64,000 nucleotides of DNA. It comes from Flavilitoribacter nigricans DSM 23189 = NBRC 102662 (lineage in GTDB: Bacteria; Bacteroidota; Bacteroidia; Chitinophagales; Saprospiraceae). The position numbers and the translations under genes were made by a program. The notes under the pieces were generated by a model. It was given only the letters and a program-made list of their open reading frames with translations. It was not told the origin of the DNA and made no database searches. The stretch covers positions 1 through 64,000 of the forward strand of contig NZ_PDUD01000031.1 in NCBI RefSeq assembly GCF_002646595.1, given 5' to 3'. Below are positions 47,825-57,091 of the stretch, piece after piece; position 1 is the stretch's first letter, and every line of letters starts with the position of its first letter.

Positions 47825-48019
47825 TTTTCGAAGATGATTAACTGGATAGCGGCTCCGGCGGCTGCAATTTCGGGAGCCGTTAGTAACAAAACAGATAGTT
47901 TTCCCAATATACTGGAAAAACCTTAATTTAACGGGAGCGTTGCCGAACCGTGGCCATCCCTCCGGTAGCAGTCGGGCAATCCGCAAATTTTATTTTAAAG
48001 ATCTAATATCCTAACACCT

Positions 48020-49453
48020 ATGACCCCTATCCTCCAACTCAAACAAGTTTTACATCTCGGGCTTATTGACGAGCAGAACGCCGCCGCCTTCGAGGCCCAG
48101 CGCGAAGACTATTTCAAACGCTATCACGAAAGATTCTGGGGCCTGGTGGGCTCCTCCACCCGTAAGAAATTCCGCGGAGAAGGGAGTGACGAATGGGTCA
48201 GCCCCCGGTCCATCCCCGGCGATGATGTTAAAAACCTGCAGACCTTTCTGAAAAAACGCGGCTTCATGCCGGGCGCCCGCGTGGATGGGGTCTACGGCTA
48301 CTGGACCCTGGCTTCTGTACGCCTTTTCCAGGAGTACGTTCGCACGGTGGAGGGACTCGCCGAGATCGGCATCCCCGACGGACGGGTGGGCAGCGGTACC
48401 CACCGACACATGATGCGCTGGGAAGAACAGGACCTCTACTGCAAATGGGGACCAGATCAGCGGGAAGATGACAATGGCCACTTTGCCTGGACCCAAACCA
48501 GCCCCGAATACGATCTCTGGATGGAGGTATTGCCTAAGATCCGCGACCAGTACCTCGAAGCGCTGTCCGGACTTTCCGGGCCTGCGGAGGAACTTTCCCT
48601 CCTACAATTGCAGGAACTGAACGATTTTGATAAACCTTCCGATAGCCGGAAAGTGGCCGACTGGTCTTTTGATCCGAAAGATATTCACCTCATTGGCCTA
48701 AGATGCAACCACGAAGTCGGCCTTTCCAACCGGGGGAACGATGATCTCTTCATCCTGCTGATGAACGGCATGGTATTCAAATTCTGGGGATCGACCGACC
48801 CCAAGCCGGCCAGCAGTAAAGCCAATGAGCCCTATCTGGTAGAAGGCCAGCACAAATACCGGTTGAGCTGGCATAAGGTCACCGCCGCTAACAAAGTCTA
48901 TAAGGCCCTAGTGCCCTACCAACACGGCGTACTGGTATTTCGGGACTGGAACGGAGACGATGCGCTCAGTGAGGATGATATCCGGAAAGGTCTCAAGTTC
49001 AATCCGACCGGCATCGCGGAACTCAGCAATCCCAACAGCACCATCAATATTCACTGGACCTCCGACGGGCGCAGCAACTGGTCCGCCGGATGCCAGGTCA
49101 TTTCCGGGCGCAGCTACGTCAATCAGGATGGGAAACTGATCGATTGCTCCAAATTTTCCGCCGGCAGCTACAGCCAGCTTTCCAACGTATCCACACCGGG
49201 CGTTTCCCACAACCGGGGAGCTTACACCTTCATTTCCGATTTCGTTTTTGCCTACGCTCCTCCGGGAATCGACTACGTCGTGTATACCCTGGGGCGTGAC
49301 GAACACCTGGAGAAACTGGCGGATCCCAATCTGCTCAGTACACTGGCCAACCAGAATGTACTGGAACACCTGATCGCGGAGAACGAAACCGGCCAGGACT
49401 GGGTCAAAAATCTGCTGTCGATCATGAAGGATCCGGGCAATGCGGTGGTTTAA
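48020..49453 (+). CDS. Peptidoglycan-binding protein with LDT-like SAGC motif
   Basis: A 477-residue protein with no signal peptide. Residues ~66-115 are a PG_binding_1-type domain (VKNLQTFLKKRGFMPG, VDGVYGYWTLASVRLFQEY). The mid region holds many tryptophans and an EF-hand-like loop DWNGDDALSEDD (~314-325). Near residue 355 a His followed 13 residues later by Cys in IHWTSDGRSNWSAGCQVI resembles the active site of YkuD-type L,D-transpeptidases, although with shorter spacing. The last ~60 residues are helical. Lacking a leader it is either cytosolic, exported by a non-classical route, or injected; the gene stands alone with its own terminator. Confidence 0.6.
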   Translation: MTPILQLKQVLHLGLIDEQNAAAFEAQREDYFKRYHERFWGLVGSSTRKKFRGEGSDEWVSPRSIPGDDVKNLQTFLKKRGFMPGARVDGVYGYWTLASVRLFQEYVRTVEGLAEIGIPDGRVGSGTHRHMMRWEEQDLYCKWGPDQREDDNGHFAWTQTSPEYDLWMEVLPKIRDQYLEALSGLSGPAEELSLLQLQELNDFDKPSDSRKVADWSFDPKDIHLIGLRCNHEVGLSNRGNDDLFILLMNGMVFKFWGSTDPKPASSKANEPYLVEGQHKYRLSWHKVTAANKVYKALVPYQHGVLVFRDWNGDDALSEDDIRKGLKFNPTGIAELSNPNSTINIHWTSDGRSNWSAGCQVISGRSYVNQDGKLIDCSKFSAGSYSQLSNVSTPGVSHNRGAYTFISDFVFAYAPPGIDYVVYTLGRDEHLEKLADPNLLSTLANQNVLEHLIAENETGQDWVKNLLSIMKDPGNAVV

Positions 49454-49485
49454 GGTTAACCGGGATTTGATGTAGAGTGAGCAAA

Positions 49486-49524
49486 GCAAAAGGCTTGACG
49501 AGATGATCTCGCCAAGCCTTTTGC
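49486..49524. terminator. Strong bidirectional terminator hairpin
   Basis: GCAAAAGGCTTG (49486-49497) pairs with CAAGCCTTTTGC (49513-49524), and inner CGAGAT/ATCTCG extends the stem (one mismatch). A- and T-runs on the two sides let it serve the plus gene (stop 49453) and the minus lipoprotein gene (stop 49571). Confidence 0.7.
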
Positions 49525-49570
49525 CGTTTAATTTCCCGGATATTGGGTTGGCATGGACAACCGGATTTCT

Positions 49571-51040
49571 CTAGTTCGTCATATCGCGCTCCAGAACGGT
49601 AGCGATCTGATCCACTTTCAGGTTTTTCGCAATGATGGTCCGCTGCGGATCCAGCACGTAGATCTCCGGCGTGTGGTCTACGAAGTAGGTCGCGTAGATC
49701 GCCTTATTCGTCGGATCGTGCACGTTAATCCAGTTACCCAGGCCATTCTTCGCGATGTAGTTTTTCCACTCCTGATCGTTCGTATTCAGGGCGATGGCGT
49801 ACACCTCTACCCCTTTGCTTTTCCACTGCCGGTACCATTGCACCAGTTTGGGCGTTTCGATCGCACACTGGTCACAGTTGGGATCGAACATGTAGACGAT
49901 CACGTAGGGTGATTTGATATCCGATATGGCCCGCATATTACCGTTCGGGTCCATGGCCCTGACGTCCGGTCCTTTTTGTCCGACCAGACTTTGCGCCATC
50001 TCGTGGGCCCGCAATTGAATGGCGTAGATCTCCGTGGAATCCGACCAGAAAGCCCGGTCGTAAGTGAAGTAATTCTGGGCCATATGCACAAATACCGCCT
50101 GGGGATCCATGAGGGTGGTCTTGTCCGGCTCGTATTGGAGCATGATCCAGTTGGCGAAGTACTGGAAATATTCCGGATAGTCCAGCACCTTATCGACGAG
50201 GTGGCTGGCTGCTTTTCTGATAGAATCCGGCTGCTGTGCCGTCAGTTCACTCATGTAGCGCTTCAGCTTATTGGAGATCACCGGGGTAGACAACAGACGT
50301 ACATCACTGAAGTCCACATTATCCCAGAACTCCCGCCGGTATACCGCTACCTGCGCCTGGGAATCCATACTGCCGTCCGGATTGCGAATATCTTTCAGGT
50401 CGGGGTTCTGTCCGGCCGTTTTAAAGCTCACGAACAGGGAATTCGGATATTTTTGCTGCAGATCCGCAATATAGGCTTTGCGTTGGGCCACCAGGGCATC
50501 CTGTTGCTCCTTGTATTGCTGGTACTGGGCGGAGCCCTGCTGCACGGATTGTAATTTCTGATTGACGTCCACGAATTTCGGGTTCTCAACCGCCTCGTAG
50601 CGCATATTTTCGTAGAACAACTGCGTTTCCAGGTTGCCTTCCACCTGCAGGTCTCCCGCCAGGTTCCCCAGATTGGTGGTGATCTTGAACTGCTGATCCC
50701 GGTCCATCATGATCTGGAAGTTGGTATTATCGGGCAGTACGATGAAGAAAAAACCGGGCTTATATCCTTCGGAATTTTCAAAAACAAAATGTCCCTGAGC
50801 GTCCACGGTCGCGCGGGCCGCCAGGTAATTCTGATCCGTGTACATACCGATCAGGCGGGCTTCGCCGCCCGTTAAACCGTTCACCTGTACTTCGATGCGG
50901 GGAGGATCGATCGGGGTCGTATTGGCCACCCGTTGCGCGGGAGCCGCTGTGCTGCCAGCGCTTTCGGCCGTTCCCTGTGGTTTCGTTTCTCCGCAGGCAA
51001 AAAGGGAGAAAACCACCAGAAGAGAAAATAGATATTTCAT
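49571..51040 (-). CDS. Lipoprotein with TlpA-like thioredoxin domain
   Basis: A 489-residue protein from the ATG at 51040 with a lipobox LFAC (Cys16); the frame is open up to 51094 through a GTG that is less likely. Residues ~55-150 resemble a DUF4369-like beta domain, ~150-330 a helical linker with a Gln-rich coil, and the C-terminus a TlpA thioredoxin fold with redox CDQC (Cys389, Cys392) in FDPNCDQCAIETPK. It should reduce or exchange disulfides in the envelope, like ResA/TlpA. It lies 53 bp downstream of the Rieske oxygenase gene on the same strand. Confidence 0.88.
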   Translation of the reverse strand: MKYLFSLLVVFSLFACGETKPQGTAESAGSTAAPAQRVANTTPIDPPRIEVQVNGLTGGEARLIGMYTDQNYLAARATVDAQGHFVFENSEGYKPGFFFIVLPDNTNFQIMMDRDQQFKITTNLGNLAGDLQVEGNLETQLFYENMRYEAVENPKFVDVNQKLQSVQQGSAQYQQYKEQQDALVAQRKAYIADLQQKYPNSLFVSFKTAGQNPDLKDIRNPDGSMDSQAQVAVYRREFWDNVDFSDVRLLSTPVISNKLKRYMSELTAQQPDSIRKAASHLVDKVLDYPEYFQYFANWIMLQYEPDKTTLMDPQAVFVHMAQNYFTYDRAFWSDSTEIYAIQLRAHEMAQSLVGQKGPDVRAMDPNGNMRAISDIKSPYVIVYMFDPNCDQCAIETPKLVQWYRQWKSKGVEVYAIALNTNDQEWKNYIAKNGLGNWINVHDPTNKAIYATYFVDHTPEIYVLDPQRTIIAKNLKVDQIATVLERDMTN

Positions 51041-51093
51041 GGATTTAATAATTTTTTGCAAAGGTAAAATATTTTTATATAGTGGCAGAACCA

Positions 51094-52170
51094 CTATAGG
51101 AAATCCGCGATGAGGCGATGGAAGTGGTGGACGCCCTGTTCCATACTCGGGGAAAATCTTCCCTGCCGGTAAAAACGGCTCTTCATACCCCGCTGGACGC
51201 TTTCCACTACGGCCTCGTCTTCCATTTCCGTTTCGTGCAGGTTGTTGGCCGACCGTTCGAAGGGAGTATCCCGGAAATAATAGGTCCGGAAGCGTACGCG
51301 GGTACGGTCGGGGCCCAGAGGTTCCACGATGTTCAAAGACAGTCCCCAGGGGTAGAAATTGAACATCATATTGGGGAACAGCCAGTAGTAATAGGCGTAG
51401 ATCTTCCGGCCGTGGTCGGCGGCTCCGGGCGGGATATCGAAATACGGTTCGCCCTCGCCGGCAACGGCCGTCTGCAGATTGCAGTAGGGATACACTTCGT
51501 AGGCGTATTGCGCGAAATCCACAGCCTGGTTCAGCGCCGGATGCACAAAGGGGATGTGAAAACCTTCCAGATAGTTATCACAGTACAGCGCCCAGTGGGT
51601 ATTCACTTCGTAATCCACACTTCCCTCCGCACGAAATTCGAGCGTATCCAGCGGCAACCAGCTCAGGCGTTCCCGCATCGGACGCGTCATCTCCTCCAGA
51701 CTGCAAACCGGATCGAGGGCCACAAAACCCAGGCCCAGCCACTCCTCGTAGGGCAATTGGTGGAGGTCGTCTTCCCGGGAGGGGAAATTCTCCACCTGCT
51801 CGAAGGCCGGCATGGAGCGGAATGAACCGTCCAGCCGAAAACAGCGACCGTGGTACCCGCAGCTTAACAAACGCATCTTCCCGGCGGATTCCACGACGAT
51901 CTTACCGCGATGGGTACAGACATTGGATAAACAATAACGCCGTCCATCCGTACTGTGGGTAAGCACCAGCGGTTCGTCCAGAACGCCGTCCAGCAAAGTG
52001 AAAGGCAACACCTGACCGGGTGCCGATACCGCAGCGACATCAGCCACGTAGTGCCAGGTCCGCGCAAAAATGTTTTCCTTTGTACGTTCGAACCATGCCG
52101 GATCCCGGTAAAAGGAAGAGGGCAGGGTGTTGGCCTGCCGGATATCATTGTGTATCTTTAATGAAGCCAT
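51094..52170 (-). CDS. Rieske-type aromatic-ring/amine-hydroxylating oxygenase
   Basis: A 358-residue oxygenase alpha subunit. The Rieske site is Cys85-His87 in CTHRG and Cys104-His107 in CGYHGRC. The non-haem iron site has His205 and His210 in DNYLEGFHIPFVHP, with the acidic ligand probably among residues 316-323 (EDEAVVESVQRG). The closest described types are choline monooxygenase and glycine-betaine demethylase-like GbcA enzymes, but aromatic substrates cannot be excluded. No reductase is adjacent, so electrons must come from a distant gene. It is cytosolic. Confidence 0.88.
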   Translation of the reverse strand: MASLKIHNDIRQANTLPSSFYRDPAWFERTKENIFARTWHYVADVAAVSAPGQVLPFTLLDGVLDEPLVLTHSTDGRRYCLSNVCTHRGKIVVESAGKMRLLSCGYHGRCFRLDGSFRSMPAFEQVENFPSREDDLHQLPYEEWLGLGFVALDPVCSLEEMTRPMRERLSWLPLDTLEFRAEGSVDYEVNTHWALYCDNYLEGFHIPFVHPALNQAVDFAQYAYEVYPYCNLQTAVAGEGEPYFDIPPGAADHGRKIYAYYYWLFPNMMFNFYPWGLSLNIVEPLGPDRTRVRFRTYYFRDTPFERSANNLHETEMEDEAVVESVQRGMKSRFYRQGRFSPSMEQGVHHFHRLIADFL

Positions 52171-52380
52171 ACCGGATATTGATTAAGCGTATGTTTGGGA
52201 GTTATTAATCGGCCTGCAAACGCCCATTTTTTGTTTATACTTCAGCTATTTTTCGGTTCGTACCTACCCAGTGTGCGCCTTAAATAAGCTTTCCCGACAC
52301 TTCGTGTACGGGACAGGCTGCCTAAACAAAAAATTGACTGCTTTCGCCTCAAAGAAAAAATCCCAAACATACTCTGAAAC

Positions 52381-52437
52381 ATGAAAGGTAAAAATTTCAC
52401 CGAAATCGATCAGCAACTGACGTCAAAAACGATATGA
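52381..52437 (+). CDS. Eighteen-codon leader ORF coupled to the potassium channel
   Basis: An ATG at 52381 opens a frame reading MKGKNFTEIDQQLTSKTI, ending in a TGA that overlaps the channel's ATG (ATGA). Such overlap usually couples translation of the two frames. There is no sign of conservation to test here, so a functional peptide is unproven. Confidence 0.4.
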   Translation: MKGKNFTEIDQQLTSKTI

Positions 52438-53435
52438 AATTATCTGACCTGCCCAATCCGTTCCGACGTACTCCATCTACTCCGGTGGAAAATGATGAGA
52501 ATCAGGACGACCTTGGCTTCGGCGAAAAAGTCATTACCGCTGAGGGACGACTCATCAATCAGGACGGTTCCTTTAATATCCGGCGGCGGGGCTACCAGTC
52601 CTGGGCGCCCTACCAGAATCTGGTAGAAATGCCCTGGAAGGAATTCGCCTTGATGGTCTTCCTCTTCTATATGGTCATCAATGCCCTTTTCGCGCTGGCC
52701 TTCATGGCCTGTGGCCGGGCCAGCCTCAGTGGAGTCGATCTGGGTAGTGACCTTTTCACCTTTTTTTCCCAGTGTTTTTTCTTTAGCATTCAGACCTTCA
52801 CTACGGTAGGTTACGGTTCGATCAGTCCGGTCGGATTCATTCCCAATTTCATTGCGGCCATCGATGCACTCGTCGGTCTGATGTCTTTTGCCCTGGCTAC
52901 CGGGCTGGTATTTGCCCGTTTTTCCAAACCAAAAGCACAGATCCTTTTCAGCAGCCACGCCATCATCACCCCTTACCGGCACCGGCAGACGGAGGAAATG
53001 ATGAACAGTCTGCAATTCCGGATCGTCAATACGCGGGATAATAAACTGATCAATCTGCAGGCCACCGTGATCATGACCTGGCTGGAGGTATTAGCCGACG
53101 GGAAACAGATGCGCCGCTACACGACGCTGCCCCTGGAGCGTTATAAGGTTTCACTACTGCCGCTGAACTGGACGATTGTCCACCCAATTGATGAGAACAG
53201 CCCCCTGTACGCTATGGATGCAGCGGACCTGATCCGCAACAACACGGAGATTATGATCATGATCCAGGGTTACGATGATACCTTCGCCCAGAATGTGCAC
53301 ACCAATAGCTCCTATTCCTGCCGTGAGATCAAATGGGGCGTCAAGTTTGCCGGTATGTACCACGCCGAAGACGGCGAAACCATTTTGGAACTGGATATGC
53401 TGGATACGGTGCTGGCACTGGACGAAGAAGAGTGA
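52434..53435 (+). CDS. Inward-rectifier-type (KirBac) potassium channel
   Basis: A 333-residue channel subunit. Two membrane helices flank a pore with the selectivity filter TVGYG (residues 124-128, in FTTVGYGSIS). The slide helix precedes helix 1 (YQNLVEMPWKEF) and the Kir signature ARFSKPKAQILFSSHAII opens the cytoplasmic immunoglobulin-like gating domain (~160-325). Four subunits should form a potassium pore in the inner membrane. Its ATG overlaps the stop of a leader ORF, and a membrane EEP protein follows 56 bp downstream. Confidence 0.92.
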   Translation: MKLSDLPNPFRRTPSTPVENDENQDDLGFGEKVITAEGRLINQDGSFNIRRRGYQSWAPYQNLVEMPWKEFALMVFLFYMVINALFALAFMACGRASLSGVDLGSDLFTFFSQCFFFSIQTFTTVGYGSISPVGFIPNFIAAIDALVGLMSFALATGLVFARFSKPKAQILFSSHAIITPYRHRQTEEMMNSLQFRIVNTRDNKLINLQATVIMTWLEVLADGKQMRRYTTLPLERYKVSLLPLNWTIVHPIDENSPLYAMDAADLIRNNTEIMIMIQGYDDTFAQNVHTNSSYSCREIKWGVKFAGMYHAEDGETILELDMLDTVLALDEEE

Positions 53436-53491
53436 ACATCGCCCCGTCCGGGCAAGTTGTAACAGCGTAGAGCCCCGCAAAGGTATTCCCA

Positions 53492-54457
53492 ATGGAAACC
53501 CTCATTTACGCCCTTACTTACGTTTTTCTGCTGTTCTCCGTCATTCCTCTTTTCCCCATCGAAAGGTGGTGGACCAGGTTCCTGGAATCCCTGCGCCCTC
53601 TGAAAATAATCATATTATCTGTCCTTTTCTTTCTCATTCTTTTCCTGTTGCCCTGGAGTGGGTTTAAATTCATCAGCATGCTGCTGATCACCGTGATGGT
53701 CACTGTCCTGACCCGAGAGATCATCTTATATACGGCTTTCAGCCGCTGCGAGATTATGGACAGTACGGAAAAGGAGCCCCACATTACGGTGCTGCTCCAC
53801 AACATCCTCATGTCTAACGACAATATCGACGCGCTGGAAAGATCCGTTGATCTGCACGATCCGGATATTTTACTGCTTATTGAATTTACGGAACAATGGC
53901 AGAAACTGGCCGACGGGTTACGCGATCGCTTTCGGGATTATCTGGAATATCCCCTGGAATCGGGTTATGGCCTGGCGCTCTATTCCCGCAAAAAGCTAAA
54001 GGAAAAGCATATTCGATTTCTGGTAAAAGAAGATATCCCTTCCGTCGATGTGATCACGGAAGGAAGTAACGGCCGAAGGATCCGGGTTTTCGGCATTCAT
54101 CCCGCACCGCCCGCACCGCAATTCGAATACGATACTCCGACCAAGGATCAGGAGGGATACGAAGTAGCCAAACTGATCAGGAAATCAAAGATCCCGGCGA
54201 TCGTAGCCGGTGATCTGAATGATATCAACTGGTCGAGATACATCAAGCGGTTTAAAATGGATTGTGAGATCCTGGACCCGCGTATCGGTCGGGGATTCTT
54301 TCCCACTTTCCACGCCAACAGACTACTGATCAATTATCCGCTGGACCACATTTTTGCCAGTAAAGATTTTGACCTGTACAATTTTGAACGCGTCCCGCTG
54401 GATGGGTCGGATCATCACGGCTTGAAGGCGGCTCTGGTATTACGGGAAGAGGGTTAG
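53492..54457 (+). CDS. Membrane-anchored endonuclease/exonuclease/phosphatase-family protein
   Basis: A 321-residue protein with three N-terminal membrane helices (about 4-22, 38-55 and 59-78) followed by an EEP-fold domain. Seen motifs are LLIEFTEQW (acidic metal ligand region), VAGDLND, and PLDHIFAS with GSDHHGL at the end, the usual catalytic Asp-Asn and final Asp-His set. Family members cleave phosphodiesters or phospholipid headgroups or have unknown roles; membrane-anchored forms are common in Bacteroidota. It may be cotranscribed with the potassium channel. Confidence 0.85.
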   Translation: METLIYALTYVFLLFSVIPLFPIERWWTRFLESLRPLKIIILSVLFFLILFLLPWSGFKFISMLLITVMVTVLTREIILYTAFSRCEIMDSTEKEPHITVLLHNILMSNDNIDALERSVDLHDPDILLLIEFTEQWQKLADGLRDRFRDYLEYPLESGYGLALYSRKKLKEKHIRFLVKEDIPSVDVITEGSNGRRIRVFGIHPAPPAPQFEYDTPTKDQEGYEVAKLIRKSKIPAIVAGDLNDINWSRYIKRFKMDCEILDPRIGRGFFPTFHANRLLINYPLDHIFASKDFDLYNFERVPLDGSDHHGLKAALVLREEG

Positions 54458-54565
54458 GTTAAGCGTTTGGGTAGGTGAGCAGTTTGGATATGAGGTGGAG
54501 CATTTGGGGAAAGGAGGCAGCGACAAGGTGAACACGCGGCTTCCTCTCCCTCTATAGTTTATCGT

Positions 54566-54832
54566 TTAATCGTATTGATCACTGATCAGTTTTTGGCCGC
54601 CATAACGCTTGATGGCGATCCTGACGCCGTAGATCACCGTACCGGTGATCAGGGCCCAGCTCAGGGCTTTTGGCCAGTTGACATCACGGTCGATAACGGC
54701 ATTGGGAGGATCTTCTTGAAAAGTTCTTTTATAGCCGGATTCCAATCCTTTCTTTACTAAGAGGCCGGTGCCGATGGCAGCGGCGGTAATGGCTAATTCT
54801 TTGGCTTGATCTTCTGAGGGTAAAATGTCCAT
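54566..54832 (-). CDS. DUF4235-like membrane protein
   Basis: An 88-residue protein from the ATG at 54832 (MDILPSEDQ); a TTG at 54844 adds four residues. It has two hydrophobic stretches (about 14-30 and 55-75) and the layout GTGLLVKKGLE...DRDVNWPKALSWALITGTVIYG of DUF4235, a small membrane family of unknown role. It is last of a set of minus-strand genes. Confidence 0.75.
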   Translation of the reverse strand: MDILPSEDQAKELAITAAAIGTGLLVKKGLESGYKRTFQEDPPNAVIDRDVNWPKALSWALITGTVIYGVRIAIKRYGGQKLISDQYD

Positions 54833-54934
54833 TTCGATATACAAATTTTATAATAACTTACTCTTTTATAAGGCATTTGTCCCCTCTGATGTTCACTAAA
54901 AAGGCAGGAATCCGGTCGCTGAGGCCCCGGCGAC

Positions 54935-55519
54935 TTATACTTCCGTCCGAACCGCCACGATCACACCGGTCGACCAGTTCATTTTAGTCAACCGGAGATC
55001 CGGACGGTTCTCCAGGAAGCTTATTAGATGATCGGCTTTTTCCGCGTGTCCTTCCGGCCAGTTGGGCTCCGGTAGCATATCGTCAATAACGTAAAATCCA
55101 CCGGGTCGGATCAGATCCAGGGTTTCCTCCAGGTCAAAATACTTTCCGGGCCAGGCATCGGCAAAGATCAGGTCAAACCCTTCCCCCTCATAGTCCCGGA
55201 TCCACGCTCCTCCGTCCAGACATAGAATCTCCAGTTGGGGTACTTCCCCGAAAAATTCGCGGGCAATCTCCGCCAGTTGCGGATCATTATCGATAGTGGT
55301 CAGATGGGACTGTTCATCCATGCCGTCGAGCATCCAGCTCAGGGACAGGCCGATGCCGGTACCGAGTTCCAGAAAGCGGCCACCGGGTTTTGCACTGATC
55401 AGGGTCTTCAGCAATGTACCAATGTACAGATCGGAAGGCATGGTAAAGCCGATCTCCTCGCAACGTTCGAGCAGACGGGGATAGATCTCGGGAATATCCC
55501 GGATATTCGCGTCATTCAT
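54935..55519 (-). CDS. SAM-dependent O-methyltransferase
   Basis: A 194-residue class I methyltransferase. The SAM loop is FLELGTGIGLSLSWML (about 49-64), with TTIDNDPQLAEIA after strand 2 and FDLIFADAWPGKYFD (about 115-130), then YVIDDMLPEPNWPEG. It most resembles family 3 O-methyltransferases on small molecules. It is 41 bp downstream of the esterase gene and same-strand, so cotranscription is likely. Confidence 0.88.
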   Translation of the reverse strand: MNDANIRDIPEIYPRLLERCEEIGFTMPSDLYIGTLLKTLISAKPGGRFLELGTGIGLSLSWMLDGMDEQSHLTTIDNDPQLAEIAREFFGEVPQLEILCLDGGAWIRDYEGEGFDLIFADAWPGKYFDLEETLDLIRPGGFYVIDDMLPEPNWPEGHAEKADHLISFLENRPDLRLTKMNWSTGVIVAVRTEV

Positions 55520-55560
55520 GTTTCAGGTTTTAGAGACGGAGATTAATTTAGGGATTTAGA

Positions 55561-56412
55561 TCAATCTTTGGCAAAGATCTTCTGAAAGGCATCATAAACC
55601 GCCAGGTGCAGCGTATCGCCGTGGGTAAGGGCCTTGAAAAAACCGAAATACACGTCTTCACCGTTCGGCTTTAGCGATCTGACCTTTTCAAATAGCGCCC
55701 GCGCTACACTTTCCATGACCTTGCCTTCTTTTCCCACACCGATGTAAACCGAGCCCGGCGCTTTCGGCCAGGACGGCTGGTATTGCAACAGCGATTCATC
55801 ATCCCACCACAAACTCGGACTGATGATGATGTAATGATCAAAGAGCGTTGGCTGTTTAAACAGGATCTCCGTAGCCAGCAAACCGCCGAGGGACTGTCCG
55901 ATGAGCGTTGTGGTGCCTTCGGTGAGGAAGCGATCCTCGATCAGCGGTTGTAATTCTTCGTTCAAAAACTGCGTAAACTTTGCGGATCCGCCACTGGTCG
56001 GAAAATCCTTCTGGTCCTGCTGGTTGGTAGTAGGGTAAGTAAAATCCCGCTTCCGGTCTACATTCGCGATACCGACCACAATGGATTCCGGCAGCATATC
56101 GATCCAGGGAAAATTACCGAATTGTACCAATCCGGCAATGTGAATAAAATCCTCATCCTGGGAGCCGTCCAGAAGGTAGATCACCGGATAGGTCCGGAGA
56201 GAGTCCTCGCCGTAGCCGGGAGGCAGGTACACATTAAGCGTTCGGTCTTCATCCAATACCGTCGAATAAAATTCGAGGGTTTCTCCGATGGTGAGGGGTC
56301 GACTCCGGAGGTCGGGATCAGATTGAGCAACCGCCAGTTGAGTCAAAATGATCAAAACGGTACAGAGGAGCAATCGGCACATTAGCCATTTGTTTTTGAG
56401 TTCGGAAATCAT
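55561..56412 (-). CDS. Exported alpha/beta hydrolase (esterase, IroE/Fes-like)
   Basis: A 283-residue protein with a signal peptide (to ~29); an ATG at 56382 (Met11) gives a tighter signal and may be the real start. The esterase D/Fes-type domain has YPVIYLLDGSQD, nucleophile Ser174 in IGQSLGGLLA and His264 in THGDTLH. Family members open ester bonds such as those of trilactone siderophores, feruloyl or acyl groups. No siderophore gene adjoins it, so the substrate is open. Confidence 0.85.
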   Translation of the reverse strand: MISELKNKWLMCRLLLCTVLIILTQLAVAQSDPDLRSRPLTIGETLEFYSTVLDEDRTLNVYLPPGYGEDSLRTYPVIYLLDGSQDEDFIHIAGLVQFGNFPWIDMLPESIVVGIANVDRKRDFTYPTTNQQDQKDFPTSGGSAKFTQFLNEELQPLIEDRFLTEGTTTLIGQSLGGLLATEILFKQPTLFDHYIIISPSLWWDDESLLQYQPSWPKAPGSVYIGVGKEGKVMESVARALFEKVRSLKPNGEDVYFGFFKALTHGDTLHLAVYDAFQKIFAKD

Positions 56413-56455
56413 GAGAGAAAGGGTTTAGCGGAAAGCGCGCAACCGATTATTTTTA

Positions 56456-56995
56456 TTAAGATTCATCGGTTTGGGGTGCAAAATTCCGTTGAAATCCAAT
56501 GCGTTGCGCCGGCTCATCATCGTCGTAATCCTCCCAGTGCGTGATCTCGGTAATGAACGTTTCCAGATGCCGGATAAAGAAGGGCGCCTGTAGTTCCGCC
56601 GGCCGGTAGATCGCGATCTGTTTGGGTTGCTTGGGCTCACTGTACCCCTCGATGAACGGATACTGGACCAGCACCACGATCTTTCCGTTGAACAACTGCT
56701 GGTACACCAGCGCGCCATTGTATTTCACCAGATCCCGCTGGAAATCGTCGTTCACCTGCTGGAACATACCGCTACGCGCCGATCCGAGGGTAAACACCAC
56801 GGCCTCCAGGTTTTCCAGGTCGCCGCGCTCTTCCACCTGCCCTTCCAGTCCGGACGCTTCCGCCAACTGAGTCAACTGGTCCATGATCTCCTTTTTCAGG
56901 CTATCCTTCCAGGTTTGCCGGTAAATGTCCGTTTGTTGCAGCACTTCTTTGTAGCGCAAAACCTTGCGTTGCAGGTTAAAGATCTGAGTATCCAT
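56456..56995 (-). CDS. Hypothetical cytosolic protein
   Basis: A 179-residue protein with no recognised domain. The first ~45 residues form a likely coiled coil (LQRKVLRYKEVLQQTDIYRQ). The middle (~85-150) is a beta-rich part with YQQLFNGKIVVLVQYPFIEGY and IAIYRPAELQAPFFIRHLE. It ends in an acidic, disordered tail with WEDYDDDEPAQ. It is 43 bp upstream of the esterase on the same strand and probably in the same operon. Function unknown. Confidence 0.6.
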   Translation of the reverse strand: MDTQIFNLQRKVLRYKEVLQQTDIYRQTWKDSLKKEIMDQLTQLAEASGLEGQVEERGDLENLEAVVFTLGSARSGMFQQVNDDFQRDLVKYNGALVYQQLFNGKIVVLVQYPFIEGYSEPKQPKQIAIYRPAELQAPFFIRHLETFITEITHWEDYDDDEPAQRIGFQRNFAPQTDES

Positions 56996-57091
56996 TTTTT
57001 AATTATTTTGGGCACGGAATATCGTCAGCGATAAAACTACAAAAATCGGGTTACTTACCACTAACGACACAATACTTACGATTATTTACTT

